A stretch of 64,000 nt of DNA from Stutzerimonas stutzeri (GTDB taxonomy: Bacteria > Pseudomonadota > Gammaproteobacteria > Pseudomonadales > Pseudomonadaceae), in the NCBI RefSeq assembly GCF_019090095.1, contig NZ_JAGQFP010000001.1:1798001-1862000 (forward strand), written 5' to 3'. Numbering within the stretch: position 1 is the first letter of the stretch; the number at the start of each line of letters is the position of its first letter. Under the pieces are notes generated by a model. The model did no database searches and was not told where the DNA came from. It saw only the letters and a list, made by a program, of their open reading frames with translations. The translations under genes and the position numbers were made by a program. Positions 32,059 to 43,060 of the stretch are shown piece after piece.

Positions 32059-33320
32059 GTTTTGTCCGTACTGTCCAAGGCGAACAGCTCCTGAACGATG
32101 CCCAGGGCTTCTATGCGCCCTTCGGCGGAAAGTTTTTTCAGCTGAACGCTGGGTGCGTGTAGCAGTTTGTTGGTCAGTCCGCGGGCCAACTGAGCCAGTG
32201 CATCCTCGGCGGTCCCACCATTGGCCAGCAACCGCTGGGCCTTGAGAATCTCCTCATCGCGGATCCGCTCGGCTTGTTGACGATAAGCCTTGAGCACGTC
32301 CACCGCCGCGAGCTCGCGCAAGCGCGCCATGAATTCGTCGGTACCGGCAGCGACCAGCTCTTCGGCCGCCTGCGCCGCGCCCTGGCGGCTCTTGAGGTTT
32401 TCCGCGACGACTTCATGCAGATCATCCACCGTATAGAGGTAGACGTCGTCCAGTTCTCCGACCTGCGCCTCGATGTCGCGCGGCACGGCGATGTCGACCA
32501 TGAACATCGGCTTGTGCTTGCGCTTTTTCAGCGCCTGCTCGACCGCCCCCTTGCCGAGGATCGGCAACTGGCTGGCCGTCGAACTGATGACGATGTCGCT
32601 GCTGTAGAGCTCGTGCGGGATGTCGGCAAGCAGGATCGCATGAGCACCGAACTGCTCGGCCAGCGCGCTGGCACGCTCGAGCGTACGGTTGGCGACCACG
32701 ATGCGCTTGACGCCCTGCTCGTGCAGATGGCGAGCGACCAGCGTGATGGTTTCCCCGGCCCCGATCAGCAAGGCCTGGCTGCGATGCAGGTTGGCGAAGA
32801 TTTGCTTGGCCAGGCTGACCGCGGCAAAGGCCACCGAAACCGGGTTTTCGCCGATCGCCGTATCAGTGCGGACGGTCTTGGCCGTGCTGAACGTTGCCTG
32901 AAACAGCCGCCCCAACAGCGGGCCGACGCTGCCGGCCTCCCGCGCCACGGCGTAAGCGGACTTCATCTGCCCAAGGATCTGCGGCTCGCCCAACACCATC
33001 GAGTCCAACCCCGAAGCCACACGCATCATGTGCTGCACGGCCTGCTCATCGATATGCACGTAGGCGCAGGCCTTGAGGTCGTCCAAGCTCAGCCGGTGGT
33101 AGTTGGCCAACCAGGCCAGTACCGCGTCGGCCTCGATCTGCTCCTGCTCCAGGTACAGCTCGCTGCGGTTGCAGGTCGACAGGATCGCCGCTTCGCGCGT
33201 CGGCGTAACACGACACAACTGCTGCAGCGCTTCGACCATTTGCTCGGGCGTGAAGGCAACACGCTCGCGCACATCCACCGATGCGGTCTTGTGATTAATG
33301 CCAAGCGCGATGAAAGCCAT
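32055..33320 (-). CDS. hemA: Glutamyl-tRNA reductase
   Basis: A 421-residue enzyme that reduces glutamyl-tRNA to glutamate-1-semialdehyde, the first step of C5-pathway tetrapyrrole synthesis. The N terminus [20 protein letters not shown] and catalytic Cys50 in [11 protein letters not shown] are diagnostic, followed by the NADPH-binding domain ([16 protein letters not shown]) and a C-terminal dimerisation helix. It is the first gene of the leftward operon and divergent from the TPR lipoprotein-lolB-ispE operon, the usual pseudomonad arrangement. Confidence 0.97.
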   Translation of the reverse strand: MAFIALGINHKTASVDVRERVAFTPEQMVEALQQLCRVTPTREAAILSTCNRSELYLEQEQIEADAVLAWLANYHRLSLDDLKACAYVHIDEQAVQHMMRVASGLDSMVLGEPQILGQMKSAYAVAREAGSVGPLLGRLFQATFSTAKTVRTDTAIGENPVSVAFAAVSLAKQIFANLHRSQALLIGAGETITLVARHLHEQGVKRIVVANRTLERASALAEQFGAHAILLADIPHELYSSDIVISSTASQLPILGKGAVEQALKKRKHKPMFMVDIAVPRDIEAQVGELDDVYLYTVDDLHEVVAENLKSRQGAAQAAEELVAAGTDEFMARLRELAAVDVLKAYRQQAERIRDEEILKAQRLLANGGTAEDALAQLARGLTNKLLHAPSVQLKKLSAEGRIEALGIVQELFALDSTDKT

Positions 33321-33504
33321 GCAGGGTCGCTGATTCGAAAAACGGAGCGCGCGATTCTCCTACTTCGCCTGCTCCAGAACAACCGTTGCCGGTCATTGTC
33401 TGTACCCTGATCAAGTGATCTATCCGCATCGCAATGCCACCCCCATGGGCTTGCCTGATAGCTTGTGTCATCATGCCGCGACCGCAGACAGCCTTATATT
33501 CCCT

Positions 33505-35232
33505 ATGAAAAAACTCCTCGTCTTCAGCGCCGTGCTGCTTCTCGGTGGCTGCCAAAGCTTCATGCAGAGCGCTCCCGACAGCGGCCCGCCCGTCGAGGAG
33601 GCTACGCCGGAAACGGCCAAAAGCGGCCCCAGCGAGTACGGCTCGTTCAGCGGCGACACGCTTTACGCTTTGCTGGTGGCTGAACTCGCGGGACAGCGCA
33701 ATCGCTTCGATATCGCCTTGGGCAATTATGTCCAGCAGGCCAATGCAACCCAGGACGCGGGGGTGGCCGAGCGCGGCTTCCGTATTGCCGAATACCTTGG
33801 TGCCGACCAAGCGGCACTGGACACGGCGCTGATCTGGGCGAACAACGCACCGGACAACCTCGACGCCCAGCGTGCCGCCGCCGTGCAGCTGGCGCGCGCC
33901 GGCCGCTACGAGGAATCGCTGGCGTTCATGGAGAAGGTTCTCCAGGGACAAGGCGACACGCACTTCGACTTTCTGGCCCTCTCGGCGGCCGAAACCGATC
34001 CGGACACGCGAACCGGCTTGCTCAAGAGCTTCGATCAGCTGTTGGCCAAGCATCCGGACAACCCTCAGCTCAAATTCGGCAAGGCCGTGCTGCTGCAACA
34101 GGATGGCCATCCAGAGGAAGCACTAGCGCTACTCGAAGAGCAACCGGCACGGGAACAGGAGATTCCGTCGATCCTGCTGCAGGCTCGGCTGCTGCAGATG
34201 CTCGAGCGCAGCAAGGAAGCCCTGCCCCTGCTCGAGAAAAGCCTGCGCCAGCACCCCGAAGACAAGCGCCTGCGGCTGACTTATGCCCGTCTACTGGTCG
34301 AGCAGGACCGTCTCGACGAGGCCATGGGCGAGTTCGCCACACTGGTTCAGCAGCATCCGGGCGACGACGACCTGCGCTTCTCGATGGCACTGGTGTGCCT
34401 CGAAGCACAGGCCTGGCGCGAAGCGATCGTATACCTGGAAGAGCTGATCGAGCGCGGCAGTCACCTTGACGCCGCGAACTTCAATCTCGGCCGCGCCTAC
34501 CGCGAGCTGGGCCAGCATGAAAAGGCGCTCGCCGCATTCGCCAAGGTCGGCCCGGGTAACGAATATCTTCCGGCAAAGCTGATGCAGGCCGAGCTGCTGT
34601 TTTCCCTGCAGCGCAACCAGGAGGCATCGCAGTTGCTGACCAGCGCCCGCGAAGAGCAGCCCGATTACGCGATCCAGCTTTATCTCATCGAGATCGAAGC
34701 ACTATCCAACCAGGGACAGACCGAAGCCGCGTGGCAGCGGTCAGAGCAGGCGCTGGAGCAGTTCCCCGAGGACCTCAACCTGCTCTATACCCGGGCGATG
34801 ATCGCCGAAAAGCGTGGCGACCTGGCGCAATTGGAACAAGACCTCAGATTCATCATCGAACGCGAGCCCGACAATGCCATGGCGATCAATGCGCTGGGCT
34901 ACACCTTGGCTGACCGCACCGACCGATACGATGAGGCTCTGGCGCTCATCGAGCAGGCCTACCAGATCAATCCCGATGATGCCGCCATCCTCGACAGCCT
35001 GGGCTGGGTCAATTATCGCCTGGGCAATTTGCAGGAGGCCGAAACCCAACTACGCAAGGCCTACCAGCGCTTTGCCGATCACGAGATTGCCGCTCACCTC
35101 GGCGAGGTGCTCTGGGCCGCTGGCGAACAGCGCGAAGCGCGTCGCATCTGGAGCGAAGCGCTCAAGCAGCAACCGGATAGCGAGGTCCTGCGAGAAACCA
35201 TCAAACGCCTGACCGGCTCGGAGAAACCCTGA
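33505..35232 (+). CDS. Tetratricopeptide-repeat lipoprotein
   Basis: A 575-residue protein from the ATG at 33505, with a lipoprotein signal peptide (LVFSAVLLLGGC, lipidated Cys near 15). The rest consists of about 12 or more TPR helical pairs, for example AALDTALIWANNAPDNLDAQ, LRLTYARLLVEQDRLDEAM and the late block AMAINALGYTLADRTDRYDEA. It is probably anchored to the outer membrane facing the periplasm and mediates protein contacts. The gene between hemA and lolB in pseudomonads encodes such a protein; no specific role is established to my knowledge. It is 3 bases ahead of lolB, so co-translation is likely. Confidence 0.88.
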   Translation: MKKLLVFSAVLLLGGCQSFMQSAPDSGPPVEEATPETAKSGPSEYGSFSGDTLYALLVAELAGQRNRFDIALGNYVQQANATQDAGVAERGFRIAEYLGADQAALDTALIWANNAPDNLDAQRAAAVQLARAGRYEESLAFMEKVLQGQGDTHFDFLALSAAETDPDTRTGLLKSFDQLLAKHPDNPQLKFGKAVLLQQDGHPEEALALLEEQPAREQEIPSILLQARLLQMLERSKEALPLLEKSLRQHPEDKRLRLTYARLLVEQDRLDEAMGEFATLVQQHPGDDDLRFSMALVCLEAQAWREAIVYLEELIERGSHLDAANFNLGRAYRELGQHEKALAAFAKVGPGNEYLPAKLMQAELLFSLQRNQEASQLLTSAREEQPDYAIQLYLIEIEALSNQGQTEAAWQRSEQALEQFPEDLNLLYTRAMIAEKRGDLAQLEQDLRFIIEREPDNAMAINALGYTLADRTDRYDEALALIEQAYQINPDDAAILDSLGWVNYRLGNLQEAETQLRKAYQRFADHEIAAHLGEVLWAAGEQREARRIWSEALKQQPDSEVLRETIKRLTGSEKP

Positions 35233-35235
35233 CCC

Positions 35236-35856
35236 ATGAAGCTGATGCGCAACCTGCTGGCGCCCACCCTCGCCGTGCTACTGGCTGGCTGTGCCGGCCT
35301 CGCTCCCCAGGAGACCGTTGAGGGCCCGGGTAACGCCCAGGACTGGAAAACGCACAAAGCACAGATCAGCGAGATCGACGGCTGGCAGATCAACGGCAAG
35401 ATCGGCATTCGCGCCCCGCAGGATTCGGGCAGCGGCACCCTGTTCTGGTTGCAGCGCCAGGATTATTTCGACATTCGTCTCTCCGGCCCGCTGGGGCGTG
35501 GCGCCACGCGCCTGACCGGTCGCCCCGATGCGGTCGCGCTGGAAGTGGCAGGCCAGGGGCGCTTCGAGGCCGAGTCACCGGAAGCCCTGGTGGAAAGCCA
35601 GCTCGGCTGGCAATTGCCGGTTTCGAACCTGCTCTGGTGGATACGTGGCCTGCCCGCCCCGGACAGCCGTAGCCGAGTCGCCCTGGATGGCAACGGCCGT
35701 CTCGCCCATCTCCAGCAGGACGGCTGGGACGTGCAGTACCTTGGCTACAGCGATGAGAACGGCTTCGCCCTGCCATCGCGCATCAAACTGGCAGGCCGCG
35801 ACCTGCAGATCACGCTGGTGGTCAAGGACTGGCAACCACGCCGGCTCGGCCACTGA
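35236..35856 (+). CDS. lolB: Outer-membrane lipoprotein receptor LolB
   Basis: A 206-residue lipoprotein with lipobox VLLAGC (Cys near 19). A LolB fold follows: the conserved [43 protein letters not shown], and a late LRIKLAG-like strand ([20 protein letters not shown]). It receives lipoproteins from LolA and inserts them in the outer membrane. It lies between the TPR lipoprotein and ispE, overlapping the ispE start by one base. The position and length match the gammaproteobacterial gene. Confidence 0.93.
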   Translation: MKLMRNLLAPTLAVLLAGCAGLAPQETVEGPGNAQDWKTHKAQISEIDGWQINGKIGIRAPQDSGSGTLFWLQRQDYFDIRLSGPLGRGATRLTGRPDAVALEVAGQGRFEAESPEALVESQLGWQLPVSNLLWWIRGLPAPDSRSRVALDGNGRLAHLQQDGWDVQYLGYSDENGFALPSRIKLAGRDLQITLVVKDWQPRRLGH

Positions 35857-36716
35857 TGCGCAGCCTGACCTTGCCGGCCCCGGCGAAACTCAATCTGATG
35901 CTGCACATCCTCGGCCGTCGCGACGATGGCTACCACGACCTGCAGACGCTGTTCCAGTTTCTCGACCATGGTGACGAGCTCAGCTTCGCGCCGCGCACCG
36001 ACGGGAAGATCCAGCTGCATACCGATTTGCCTGGCGTCGATCACGACAGCAACCTGATCGTGCGCGCCGCTCGCCTGCTGCAACGCCATAGCGGCTGCGC
36101 GCTGGGTGCCGATATCGAGCTGATCAAGCGCCTGCCCATGGGCGGCGGCATCGGTGGCGGCAGCTCCGACGCAGCCACGACCTTGCTGGGGCTCGATCAT
36201 CTCTGGCAAACCCACCTTGGCGAGGAGCGGCTGGCCGAGATCGGCCTGTCGCTGGGCGCAGATGTCCCGGTCTTCGTCCGCGGCCGTGCGGCCTTCGCCG
36301 AAGGCGTCGGCGAACGCCTGCAACCGGTCGAACTCAGCGAGCCCTGGTTCCTCGTAATCGCTCCGCAAGTCTCTGTTAGTACAGCGGAAATATTTTCCGA
36401 CCCAGAGTTGACACGCAATACCCCGGCCATTACAGTTCGCAGCCTTCTTGCAGGGGGCGGTCGTAACGACTGTCAGCCGGTGGTCGAGAAGCGTTATCCG
36501 GAAGTCCGTAACGCTTTGAGCTTGTTGAACAATTTTGTTCCAGCAAGAATGACCGGCACTGGAGCTTGTGTGTTTGGGAGCTTCCCAAACAAAGGTGAGG
36601 CTGATAAAGTTTGCCGCCAACTTCCAGCCGATTTACCAGCTTTCGTAGCTCAAGGCCGCAACATTTCGATGCTGCACCGAAGGCTCGCGCAACTGGCGCA
36701 GGAAGTGAGTAGCTAG
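35856..36716 (+). CDS. ispE: 4-diphosphocytidyl-2-C-methyl-D-erythritol kinase
   Basis: A 286-residue GHMP kinase of the MEP isoprenoid pathway. The N terminus [25 protein letters not shown] and the ATP loop [21 protein letters not shown] are diagnostic; the C-terminal segment [12 protein letters not shown] is the third GHMP motif. The start overlaps lolB by one base (TGATG). Odd point: the last third, from about 36370, has visibly lower GC and different codon choice than the first two thirds, which hints at a recombination junction, yet the frame and motifs are intact. Confidence 0.95.
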   Translation: MRSLTLPAPAKLNLMLHILGRRDDGYHDLQTLFQFLDHGDELSFAPRTDGKIQLHTDLPGVDHDSNLIVRAARLLQRHSGCALGADIELIKRLPMGGGIGGGSSDAATTLLGLDHLWQTHLGEERLAEIGLSLGADVPVFVRGRAAFAEGVGERLQPVELSEPWFLVIAPQVSVSTAEIFSDPELTRNTPAITVRSLLAGGGRNDCQPVVEKRYPEVRNALSLLNNFVPARMTGTGACVFGSFPNKGEADKVCRQLPADLPAFVAQGRNISMLHRRLAQLAQEVSS

Positions 36717-36733
36717 ATCAGGTTGTACATTAC

Positions 36734-36808
36734 AGGGGCGTCGCCAAGCGGTAAGGCAGCAGGTTTTGATCCTGCCATGCGTTGGTTCGAATCCAGCCGC
36801 CCCTGCCA
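36734..36808 (+). tRNA. tRNA-Gln (UUG), copy 1
   Basis: A 75-nt cloverleaf with encoded CCA. The acceptor arms AGGGGCG and CGCCCCT pair, the anticodon stem GCAGG/CCTGC frames TTTTGAT with anticodon TTG at 36766-36768, and the T arm has GTTGG TTCGAAT CCAGC. It lies 17 bases after ispE and is identical to the second copy. Confidence 0.97.
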
Positions 36809-36857
36809 TAACCTCTCGAGGTTAGTACAACAGCAAGCACATTGAGATTGACTCTAC

Positions 36858-36932
36858 AGGGGCGTCGCCAAGCGGTAAGGCAGCAGGTTTTGATCCTGCC
36901 ATGCGTTGGTTCGAATCCAGCCGCCCCTGCCA
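36858..36932 (+). tRNA. tRNA-Gln (UUG), copy 2
   Basis: It is identical over 75 nt to copy 1, spaced 124 bases start to start, with the same TAC just before it. The tandem pair lies between ispE and prs, where P. aeruginosa also has tRNA-Gln (memory). Confidence 0.97.
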
Positions 36933-37015
36933 AACATCACGAGAGCTGTTCAAAATGCCTGGCCTTTTGAACAGCTTTTTGTTTCATCGGATCCACCCTC
37001 AGGCAGGTACTGCGC

Positions 37016-37957
37016 GTGTCCAAGATGATGGTCTTCACGGGGAACGCCAACCCCGACCTGGCCCGGCGTGTCGTACGTCAGCTGCACATCCCTCTCGGTG
37101 ACGCCTACGTCGGCAAATTCTCCGACGGCGAGATCAGTGTCGAAATCAACGAGAACGTTCGCGGCAAGGACGTCTTTCTGATTCAACCGACCTGTGCCCC
37201 CACCAACGACAATCTGATGGAACTGGTTGTGATGGCAGACGCCTTCCGCCGGTCCTCCGCCACCCGTATCACAGCCGTCATTCCGTACTTTGGCTACGCC
37301 CGTCAGGATCGCCGTCCGCGCTCCGCACGTGTGCCGATCAGCGCCAAAGTCGTGGCCGACATGCTCGATGTGGTGGGCGTCAACCGCGTTCTCACGGTCG
37401 ATCTGCACGCCGATCAGATCCAGGGCTTCTTCGACATGCCCGTGGACAACATCTACGGCTCGCCGGTCCTGGTCGATGACATCCAGGCTCAACGCTTCGA
37501 GAACCTGATGATCGTCTCCCCCGACATCGGTGGTGTGGTGCGTGCTCGCGCCGTCGCCAAGTCGCTGGGTGTGGATCTGGCGATCATCGACAAGCGTCGT
37601 CCGAAGGCCAACCAGTCCGAAGTGATGCACATCATCGGTGATATCGAAGGCCGTACCTGCATCCTCGTCGATGACATGGTCGATACCGCCGGTACCCTGT
37701 GCCACGCCGCCACGGCTCTGAAAGACCATGGCGCTGCCAAGGTCTATGCGTATTGCACACACCCCATCCTGTCCGGCCGCGCCATCGAGAACATCGACGG
37801 CTCGGTCCTCGACGAGCTGGTGGTGACCAATACCATTCCGCTGTCCGCAGCGGCCCAAGCTTGTACACGTATTCGCCAGTTGGACATCGCGCCAATGGTG
37901 GCTGAAGCGGTTCGCCGCATCAGCAATGCTGAATCGATCAGTGCGATGTTCCGCTAA
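37016..37957 (+). CDS. prs: Ribose-phosphate pyrophosphokinase
   Basis: A 313-residue enzyme that makes PRPP from ribose-5-phosphate and ATP, feeding purine, pyrimidine, histidine and tryptophan synthesis and the salvage enzymes Hpt and Upp encoded elsewhere in this window. It begins [19 protein letters not shown] from a GTG at 37016. It contains [33 protein letters not shown] and the PRPP loop [19 protein letters not shown] strong terminator follows. The two tRNA-Gln genes lie just upstream and probably share the transcript or its promoter region. Confidence 0.97.
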   Translation: MSKMMVFTGNANPDLARRVVRQLHIPLGDAYVGKFSDGEISVEINENVRGKDVFLIQPTCAPTNDNLMELVVMADAFRRSSATRITAVIPYFGYARQDRRPRSARVPISAKVVADMLDVVGVNRVLTVDLHADQIQGFFDMPVDNIYGSPVLVDDIQAQRFENLMIVSPDIGGVVRARAVAKSLGVDLAIIDKRRPKANQSEVMHIIGDIEGRTCILVDDMVDTAGTLCHAATALKDHGAAKVYAYCTHPILSGRAIENIDGSVLDELVVTNTIPLSAAAQACTRIRQLDIAPMVAEAVRRISNAESISAMFR

Positions 37958-37993
37958 GCCCAGCGCTTAGCCCTTCGCGCAGAACGAAAATGT

Positions 37994-38017
37994 GCCCCGC
38001 CTCGTGCGGGGCTTTTT
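37994..38017 (+). terminator. Rho-independent terminator after prs
   Basis: GCCCCGC (37994-38000) pairs with GCGGGGC (38006-38012) around CTCGT, followed by five T residues. Confidence 0.93.
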
Positions 38018-38081
38018 GCCCAACCGCCCGGTAGCGCTGGTCGCGAGCGTTTCGGGTGCGTTGTTATCCTGGAGAAACACA

Positions 38082-38699
38082 ATGACTGATTTCACCCTGA
38101 ATGCCCAAGTGCGTTCCGACCTGGGGAAAGGTGCGAGCCGCCGCCTGCGTCGTAACGCTAGCCTCGTCCCGGCCGTCATCTACGGTGGCGACAAGGCCCC
38201 GCAATCCATCAGCCTGCTGGCCAAAGACCTGGCCAAGATGCTGGAAAACGAAGCCTCTTTCAGCCACGTGCTGACCCTGAACGTCGACGGCCAGAACGAA
38301 TCCGTTCTGATCAAGGCGCTGCAGCGCCATCCGGCCAAGAGCTTCGTCCTGCACGCCGACTTCGTCCGCGTCGTTGAAGGCCACAAGCTGACCGCTACCG
38401 TTCCGCTGCACTTCATCAACCAGGAAACCTCGGTTGGCGTGAAGCAGCAGGGTGGCGAAATCCTGCACAACATCAACGAAGTCGAAGTGACCTGCATGCC
38501 GCAGGATCTGCCTGAGTTCATCGAAGTCGACATGGCCAATGTCGAGATCGGCCAGGTAGTGCACATGACCGACCTGAAACTGCCGAAAGGCGTTCAGCTG
38601 GTCTCGCTGGCACACGGCAGTGACCTGCCGGTTGCCAACGTTCACGCGCCTCGCGTGAACAAGGAAGACACTCCGAAAGAAGAAGGCGCTGCCGAGTAA
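38082..38699 (+). CDS. rplY: 50S ribosomal protein L25 (general stress protein Ctc type)
   Basis: A 205-residue long-form L25/Ctc protein from the ATG at 38082, preceded by CTGGAGAAA. Residues 1-95 form the 5S-rRNA-binding L25 domain ([23 protein letters not shown]). Residues 96-190 form the extra TL5/Ctc beta domain ([22 protein letters not shown]), and the tail is acidic. It follows the prs terminator and precedes pth, the usual pseudomonad arrangement. Confidence 0.96.
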   Translation: MTDFTLNAQVRSDLGKGASRRLRRNASLVPAVIYGGDKAPQSISLLAKDLAKMLENEASFSHVLTLNVDGQNESVLIKALQRHPAKSFVLHADFVRVVEGHKLTATVPLHFINQETSVGVKQQGGEILHNINEVEVTCMPQDLPEFIEVDMANVEIGQVVHMTDLKLPKGVQLVSLAHGSDLPVANVHAPRVNKEDTPKEEGAAE

Positions 38700-38733
38700 T
38701 CCACTCGTCATCACCTGAGGAAGGGCCTCTGTC

Positions 38734-39318
38734 GTGACTGCCGTCAAACTGATCGTCGGCCTGGGTAATCCAGGCCCTGAATACGACCAGACCCGGCATA
38801 ACGCAGGGGCCCTTTTCGTTGAGCGTCTGGCTGCCCACAAGGGCGTCAATCTCAGCGTAGATCGCAAGTATTTCGGCCTGGTCGGCAAATTTCGCCATCA
38901 GGACGAGGACGTCCGCCTGTTGATTCCCACCACCTATATGAACCGCAGCGGTCAAGCGGTGGCGGCACTGGCCGGATTCTTCCGTATTCCTCCCGAGTCC
39001 ATCCTGGCCGCCCACGATGAACTCGACATGCCCCCCGGCATCGCCAAGCTCAAGCAGGGCGGCGGCCATGGCGGGCATAACGGGCTTCGCGACATCATCG
39101 CCAAGCTTGGCAATCAGGCCAATTTCTACCGCCTGCGTCTGGGCATCGGCCATCCGGGCCACAGCAGCCTGGTGACCGGTTATGTACTGGGCCGCGCACC
39201 TCAAGCCGAGCGCGACAAGCTGGACGCCAGCATCGATTTCACCCTCGACGTGCTACCCGACATTCTCGCCGGGGACTGGACGCGCGCGATGCAGCGTCTG
39301 CACAGCCAGAAGGCCTGA
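38734..39318 (+). CDS. pth: Peptidyl-tRNA hydrolase
   Basis: A 194-residue enzyme that releases tRNA from stalled peptidyl-tRNA. It contains [20 protein letters not shown] with the catalytic His, [10 protein letters not shown] and [31 protein letters not shown]. Translation starts at a GTG (38734) with AGGAAGG upstream; no ATG fits the conserved N terminus. It sits 34 bases after rplY. Confidence 0.96.
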   Translation: MTAVKLIVGLGNPGPEYDQTRHNAGALFVERLAAHKGVNLSVDRKYFGLVGKFRHQDEDVRLLIPTTYMNRSGQAVAALAGFFRIPPESILAAHDELDMPPGIAKLKQGGGHGGHNGLRDIIAKLGNQANFYRLRLGIGHPGHSSLVTGYVLGRAPQAERDKLDASIDFTLDVLPDILAGDWTRAMQRLHSQKA

Positions 39319-39454
39319 TCGAGCTCGACGCAGAAACGCAAGACAAGGCAACGGCTAAGCGGGGACTGCATATAGCGCATCACGAAGCCGTTTAAACGCA
39401 GTTTGGCAACGCAGGCAGCGCAGAGCTGCCAGCCAACACCGAGGCAAAGACACC
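39319..39454. repeat. pth-ychF spacer, possible relative of the ahpC-ahpF intergenic repeat
   Basis: ACGCAAGACAAGGC (39331-39344) and ACGCAG (39397-39402) occur in the same order as in 9811-9886. Similarity is partial and was judged by eye only. Confidence 0.3.
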
Positions 39455-40555
<1,101 letters not shown>

Positions 40556-40605
40556 GCAACGCGGACGGCTCAGCACAGCGCGAGCACTCCAAAGACGAAA
40601 CATCG

Positions 40606-40638
40606 AAAGGCCGTGCTAATGCGCGGCCTTTTCGTTTT
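40606..40638 (+). terminator. Rho-independent terminator after ychF
   Basis: AAAGGCCG (40606-40613) pairs with CGGCCTTT (40624-40631) and is followed by CGTTTT. It closes the conserved housekeeping block; accessory genes follow. Confidence 0.8.
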
Positions 40639-40758
40639 CAGCGCGCTTGATCAGGCAGGGCAAGAGAACCGGGCCATAATCAATCACAGCCCTCGATAGC
40701 ACGGACGCTCATAACCGGAGTGGCCCTCCAATCAGGAAGGCATTCATCGGAGATCGTC

Positions 40759-41994
40759 ATGCGCAACCTCGATCCGCTTGCCCTAGCTGTAGTTGCTGCC
40801 ATATCCCTGCCCGTCATCGCAGACCAGAATTCCATCGACGTCGATCAGTCCGGTGTCTCGCTAACGGCTACGGTCACGCAAACCGGAGGCGCTGACAACA
40901 CGATTTCGATCGTCCAGAGTGGCGCGGCAAACGAAGCGGTTTCACACCAGCTAAGCGGCTTGGGAGACTCTATTAATCAGTATCAACAGAGCAGCTCCAA
41001 CTACAGCGAAGCGCGTCAGTCGACCACCACCATGGCGGGCGCCATCACCAGCAATAGGATCCTGCAGCACCAGGCAGAGGGTAGCGGCAATATCGCAACT
41101 GCCCGTCAGGCTGACTCAACCGCAAGTGTCATATCCCAAGGCCAACATGGCACCTCGAACGTAGCGGAGGGCACACAATCAGGCTCGACCAATGCAGAGA
41201 TCTACCAGCTGCAGGTAGGCGATACAAACGCTGCCATCGCGAACCAGTCAAACGCCGAAGCCAAATCCAGCAGTAGCCAGTACGGTCGCGAAAACGTAAG
41301 CACCACCCTCCAGAACGACACCTTAGGTGACACGGCCTATGTTTGGCAGGACGGCACCGCCAACATCGCCACTATCAGACAGGACACGGGTAGCGTTTCC
41401 GATGCCACGATTCTGTCCTTCGGTGCAGGCAACTCGGCGACCGTGATTCAGTTATCTGCCATCGCCTCGAATGCCACCGTTGAAAGCGCTGGCAACGATA
41501 ACAGTACGACGGTTACCCAGTCCGACATCTTGATGAAATTAACGAGCGAGCAGCGTGGCGACCGGAACCGGCTCGCAGCGAGCCAAGGCGGCCGACAGAA
41601 CACAGCGGCTGCATCACAGGCCGGCAATGACAATGTTATCGAGCTGACCCAAGCAGGCAGGGACAGCAGTATTGCGGTAGCGCAAACCGGCGACCTCAAC
41701 ACGGCGAGCCTCTCGCAGCACGGCATTGGAAACGAATTGAGTGCGGTGACGGCCGGGAATGACAACAGCATCCTGACCGTTCAGGTTGGGGCGGGCGAGA
41801 TAAACGAACTGGACCTTGAGCAGAACGGGGACAGCAACATCATCCAGGCCTCGCAAACCAATGAGGGCAACTACGCGCTCATCAGCCAAACCGGCACTTC
41901 AAATACCTCGGACGTTTCGCAGCAGGGCGCCGGAGACCATGCCCGCATTCTCCAGAGCGGCGCCTCTAACGCGGCGCAAGTGCTGCAGCGCTAG
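40759..41994 (+). CDS. Orphan curlin-repeat (amyloid-like) secreted protein
   Basis: About 411 residues from the ATG at 40759, which has GGAG 8 bases upstream. A signal peptide (about 1-22, ending LPVIA) is followed almost entirely by imperfect repeats of about 20-25 residues with the curlin pattern Q-x-G-x2-N-x-A and a second Gln five residues later. Examples are SQAGNDNVIELTQ, AQTGDLNTASLSQ and LQSGASNAAQVLQ. Such repeats stack as beta solenoids in CsgA/CsgB amyloids. The composition is rich in Gln, Asn, Ser, Thr, Gly and Ala, with no cysteines seen. No csgE, csgF or csgG-like gene is in the window, so a secretion partner would have to lie elsewhere. Function: probable extracellular matrix or adhesin protein (inference). 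Confidence 0.8.
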   Translation: MRNLDPLALAVVAAISLPVIADQNSIDVDQSGVSLTATVTQTGGADNTISIVQSGAANEAVSHQLSGLGDSINQYQQSSSNYSEARQSTTTMAGAITSNRILQHQAEGSGNIATARQADSTASVISQGQHGTSNVAEGTQSGSTNAEIYQLQVGDTNAAIANQSNAEAKSSSSQYGRENVSTTLQNDTLGDTAYVWQDGTANIATIRQDTGSVSDATILSFGAGNSATVIQLSAIASNATVESAGNDNSTTVTQSDILMKLTSEQRGDRNRLAASQGGRQNTAAASQAGNDNVIELTQAGRDSSIAVAQTGDLNTASLSQHGIGNELSAVTAGNDNSILTVQVGAGEINELDLEQNGDSNIIQASQTNEGNYALISQTGTSNTSDVSQQGAGDHARILQSGASNAAQVLQR

Positions 41995-42192
41995 AGCAGC
42001 TTGTCGCCATCAGCCGCGTCCACTCTCGGCGTCAAGGCCTGTTGAGGATCAGCCCGACGCGCTGAAACGCCATGCCAGCGCCGAGCCTCAGCCATTTGTC
42101 TGACGACCGGCACGCAATCAAGCCATCCAGTGGGGAATATTCGCCCCGCTTATGCGGTCGGAACAGGCAGACTTGCCGACGCCGGAGCCGTG

Positions 42193-42891
42193 ATGAACAG
42201 CCTCACCGAACCCTTGATTCAGCATCTCGACGACACCTTTTTCGACCGGGACGCGCAAATCGTCGCCCAGGATCTCCTAGGCACCGTGATTCGGCACTGC
42301 GTCGATGGGATGTGGTTGTCGGCGCGCATCATCGAGACCGAGGCCTATTACGTCGACGAGAAGGCCAGCCACTCATCACTGGGCTACAGTCCGTCGCGAC
42401 GCGCCATGTTCATGCCCGCCGGCCATCTGTACCTCTATTACTCACGTGGCGGCGACTCACTCAACTTCAGCGTACAGGGCGAAGGCAACGCGGTCTGCAT
42501 CAAGGCCGGCTACCCTTGGGTCGATTCGCTGTCGTGCGAGGCTTCCATCGAGCGCATGCGCAGCAACAGCCCAGCCGCCGCCGGCGGCCCTCGCCCCCTG
42601 ACCCGCCTGTGCTCGGGCCAGACGCTGCTGTGCAAGGCGCTGGGACTGACGGTTACCCAATGGAACGCGCAACGCATGGACCCGACCCGCCTGCGCGTGG
42701 ATGACATCGGCGCGCGCCCTGACATCATCCAGACGACGCGCTTGGGCATTCCAACCGGCCGCGACGAGCACCTGCCCTACCGCTTCGTCGATGCAGGCTT
42801 CGCCGCGCACTGCACGCGTAATCCGCTGCGCCGTGGCCAGCTGGAAGGACAGGACTATCATTTGCTGCGCCGCGAACTGCTCGCCAGTTGA
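42193..42891 (+). CDS. DNA-3-methyladenine glycosylase (AAG/MPG family)
   Basis: A 232-residue base-excision-repair enzyme that removes alkylated purines. From the ATG at 42193 it has the AAG landmarks: AQDLLGTVIRH, the catalytic-Glu region ARIIETEAYY (EAY motif), FMPAGHLYLYYSRGG, NFSVQGEGNAVCIKAGYP and RLCSGQTLLCKALGL. Family members include E. coli-unrelated bacterial AAG proteins and human MPG. An upstream in-frame ATG at 42130 lacks similarity. It stands between the curlin-like gene and the export locus; a terminator follows about 130 bases later. Confidence 0.93.
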   Translation: MNSLTEPLIQHLDDTFFDRDAQIVAQDLLGTVIRHCVDGMWLSARIIETEAYYVDEKASHSSLGYSPSRRAMFMPAGHLYLYYSRGGDSLNFSVQGEGNAVCIKAGYPWVDSLSCEASIERMRSNSPAAAGGPRPLTRLCSGQTLLCKALGLTVTQWNAQRMDPTRLRVDDIGARPDIIQTTRLGIPTGRDEHLPYRFVDAGFAAHCTRNPLRRGQLEGQDYHLLRRELLAS

Positions 42892-43019
42892 GACACCGCT
42901 GCACCCTGTCGGATCTTGTCGTGCAACGCCAAGGCGAATTCGCCTGCTCGCAGGTTGCGTAGCGGTACTCGCCTGGCGCCAGTGACGTGCCTGATGCCGA
43001 CCAGCCTGAAGGTCGACAT
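42858..43019 (-). CDS. Possible small protein, unsupported by homology
   Basis: A 53-codon reading frame with protein-like composition in its first half (LVGIRHVTGARRVPLRNL). It lies antisense to the glycosylase 3' end and under the plus-strand terminator. No clear ribosome binding site precedes it. An extension to 43082 would overlap the TolC-type gene's 3' end. It is listed only because the sequence looks less random than other short frames here. Confidence 0.2.
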   Translation of the reverse strand: MSTFRLVGIRHVTGARRVPLRNLRAGEFALALHDKIRQGAAVSQLASSSRRSK

Positions 43020-43020
43020 C

Positions 43021-43043
43021 AGGGCCACGATAGTGGCCCTTTT
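43021..43043 (+). terminator. Rho-independent terminator downstream of the glycosylase gene
   Basis: AGGGCCAC (43021-43028) pairs perfectly with GTGGCCCT (43033-43040) around GATA, followed by TTT. It also separates the glycosylase from the convergent TolC-type gene. Confidence 0.8.
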
Positions 43044-43060
43044 GGGCCTGTCCAGACGGC

